Below, piece by piece: positions 5,113 through 5,680 of a stretch of 5,680 nucleotides of DNA. The notes under the pieces were generated by a model, which made no database searches, was not told where the DNA came from, and worked only from the letters and a program-made list of their open reading frames with translations. The translations under genes and the position numbers were made by a program. The DNA is from an uncultured Eubacteriales bacterium (GTDB lineage: Bacteria; Bacillota; Clostridia; Oscillospirales; CAG-272): NCBI GenBank assembly GCA_934417455.1, contig CAKRWK010000086.1, positions 1 to 5,680 on the forward strand, given 5' to 3'. The first letter of the stretch is position 1. Each line of letters opens with the position of its first letter.

Positions 5113-5680
5113 AAGAAAAAAACGTCGGCGGCGGGACGTGTGCTGCGCGTGTCGGCTCTGGTATTGCTGTCCGCCGTGCTTCTCGTGTTTCTGACGCTCG
5201 GCGGCCTTTACGCCTACGCCGCGGCCAACGTGGATTACACGGCGGATGAGGCATTGTTTTCCGCGGCCGACAGGGAAAGCATGACGCGGCTGTATACCAA
5301 AGACGGGGAATTTTCGGAGGAAATTTGCCTTTACGGATATAAACAGCGGCATGTGCCGCTCTCCGACATGTCGGACGCCGTGAAGAACACCTTTATTGCC
5401 GCCGAGGACCGGCATTTTTACGAGCATCATGGCGTGGATATCCCCCGTACCCTGTACGCCGCGGGAAACTATATCACCAAACGCCGCCCGACGTTCGGTG
5501 CTTCCACCGTCACCCAACAGGTCGTCAAAAACATCAGCGGGGACGACGATGTGACGCCGAAACGCAAACTGACGGAAATGCTCCGCGCTTTTCATATGGA
5601 ACACGAGCATACCAAAGACGAGATTTTCGGCCTGTATCTCAATATCGTTCCCATGAGCGAAACTCTGGTCGGTATCGGAA
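5110..5680 (+). CDS. Peptidoglycan glycosyltransferase (GT51), class A PBP or monofunctional transglycosylase, 5' part
   Basis: Partial gene running off the right edge; 190 codons are visible. The product polymerises lipid II into glycan strands outside the cytoplasmic membrane. A short basic N-terminus (MKKKTSAAGR) is followed by one membrane anchor at about 11-36, so the rest faces outward. The GT51 domain shows motif 1 AAEDRHFYEHHGVD with catalytic E99, motif 2 GASTVTQQVVKN (130-141), and motif 3 RKLTEMLRAFHMEHEHTKDE (152-171) with the second conserved glutamate E156, then IFGLYLN. The stretch after that (NIVPMSETLVGIG) departs from the usual IYFGxGAYGI form. Whether a C-terminal transpeptidase domain follows, making it a bifunctional PBP, cannot be seen. 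It lies beyond the operon terminator and so probably belongs to a separate unit or depends on readthrough. Confidence 0.9.
   Translation, partial: MKKKTSAAGRVLRVSALVLLSAVLLVFLTLGGLYAYAAANVDYTADEALFSAADRESMTRLYTKDGEFSEEICLYGYKQRHVPLSDMSDAVKNTFIAAEDRHFYEHHGVDIPRTLYAAGNYITKRRPTFGASTVTQQVVKNISGDDDVTPKRKLTEMLRAFHMEHEHTKDEIFGLYLNIVPMSETLVGIG

Noticed and set aside
4606..5610. 334-codon minus-strand frame opposite truA and the peptidoglycan synthase gene
   Set aside because: It crosses two well-supported genes and a terminator in their own codon register; no domain is seen.
1..5680. CRISPR array, insertion sequence, phage attachment site next to the tRNA, toxin-antitoxin or defence genes
   Set aside because: No repeated units, terminal inverted repeats, duplicated tRNA end or such protein families were seen on either strand.

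Overview
The window reads as a chromosomal housekeeping segment from a moderately GC-rich member of the Bacillota, most likely a clostridial lineage. The evidence is the strong AGGAGG-type ribosome binding sites, the ecfA1-ecfA2-ecfT-truA gene order, a CCA-encoding tRNA gene, and genes that strongly prefer C or G at the third codon position. The genus cannot be read from the sequence.

Layout. A tRNA-Leu gene with anticodon UAG lies at the left edge on the minus strand. A roughly 185-base AT-rich region follows. It carries two divergent promoters, one for the tRNA and one for the rightward genes, with almost the same extended -10 box. Rightward from it runs a compact six-gene operon: ruvC (Holliday junction resolvase), a class I SAM-dependent methyltransferase of the RlmI/RlmK type, ecfA1 and ecfA2 (the two ATPases of an energy-coupling factor vitamin transporter), ecfT (its transmembrane coupling subunit) and truA (tRNA pseudouridine synthase). 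Gaps are 10 to 18 bases, and ecfA2 and ecfT overlap by 4 bases. A 20-bp hairpin with a U-tract closes the operon. The 5' part of a glycosyltransferase-51 peptidoglycan synthase (class A PBP or monofunctional transglycosylase) then starts directly after the U-tract and runs off the right edge.

How the genes work together. EcfA1, EcfA2 and EcfT form a complete energizing module. No substrate-binding S component is encoded here, so the module probably serves several S components encoded elsewhere (group II ECF). RuvC, the methyltransferase and TruA are DNA-repair and RNA-modification enzymes that share the transcript, with no obvious pathway link to transport.

I found no defence system, mobile element, CRISPR array or clearly new system. 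The most unusual signals are two RNA-level arrangements. A small hairpin in the ruvC leader could bring a distant Shine-Dalgarno sequence into range. The truA terminator hairpin contains the Shine-Dalgarno sequence of the downstream peptidoglycan synthase gene within its stem.
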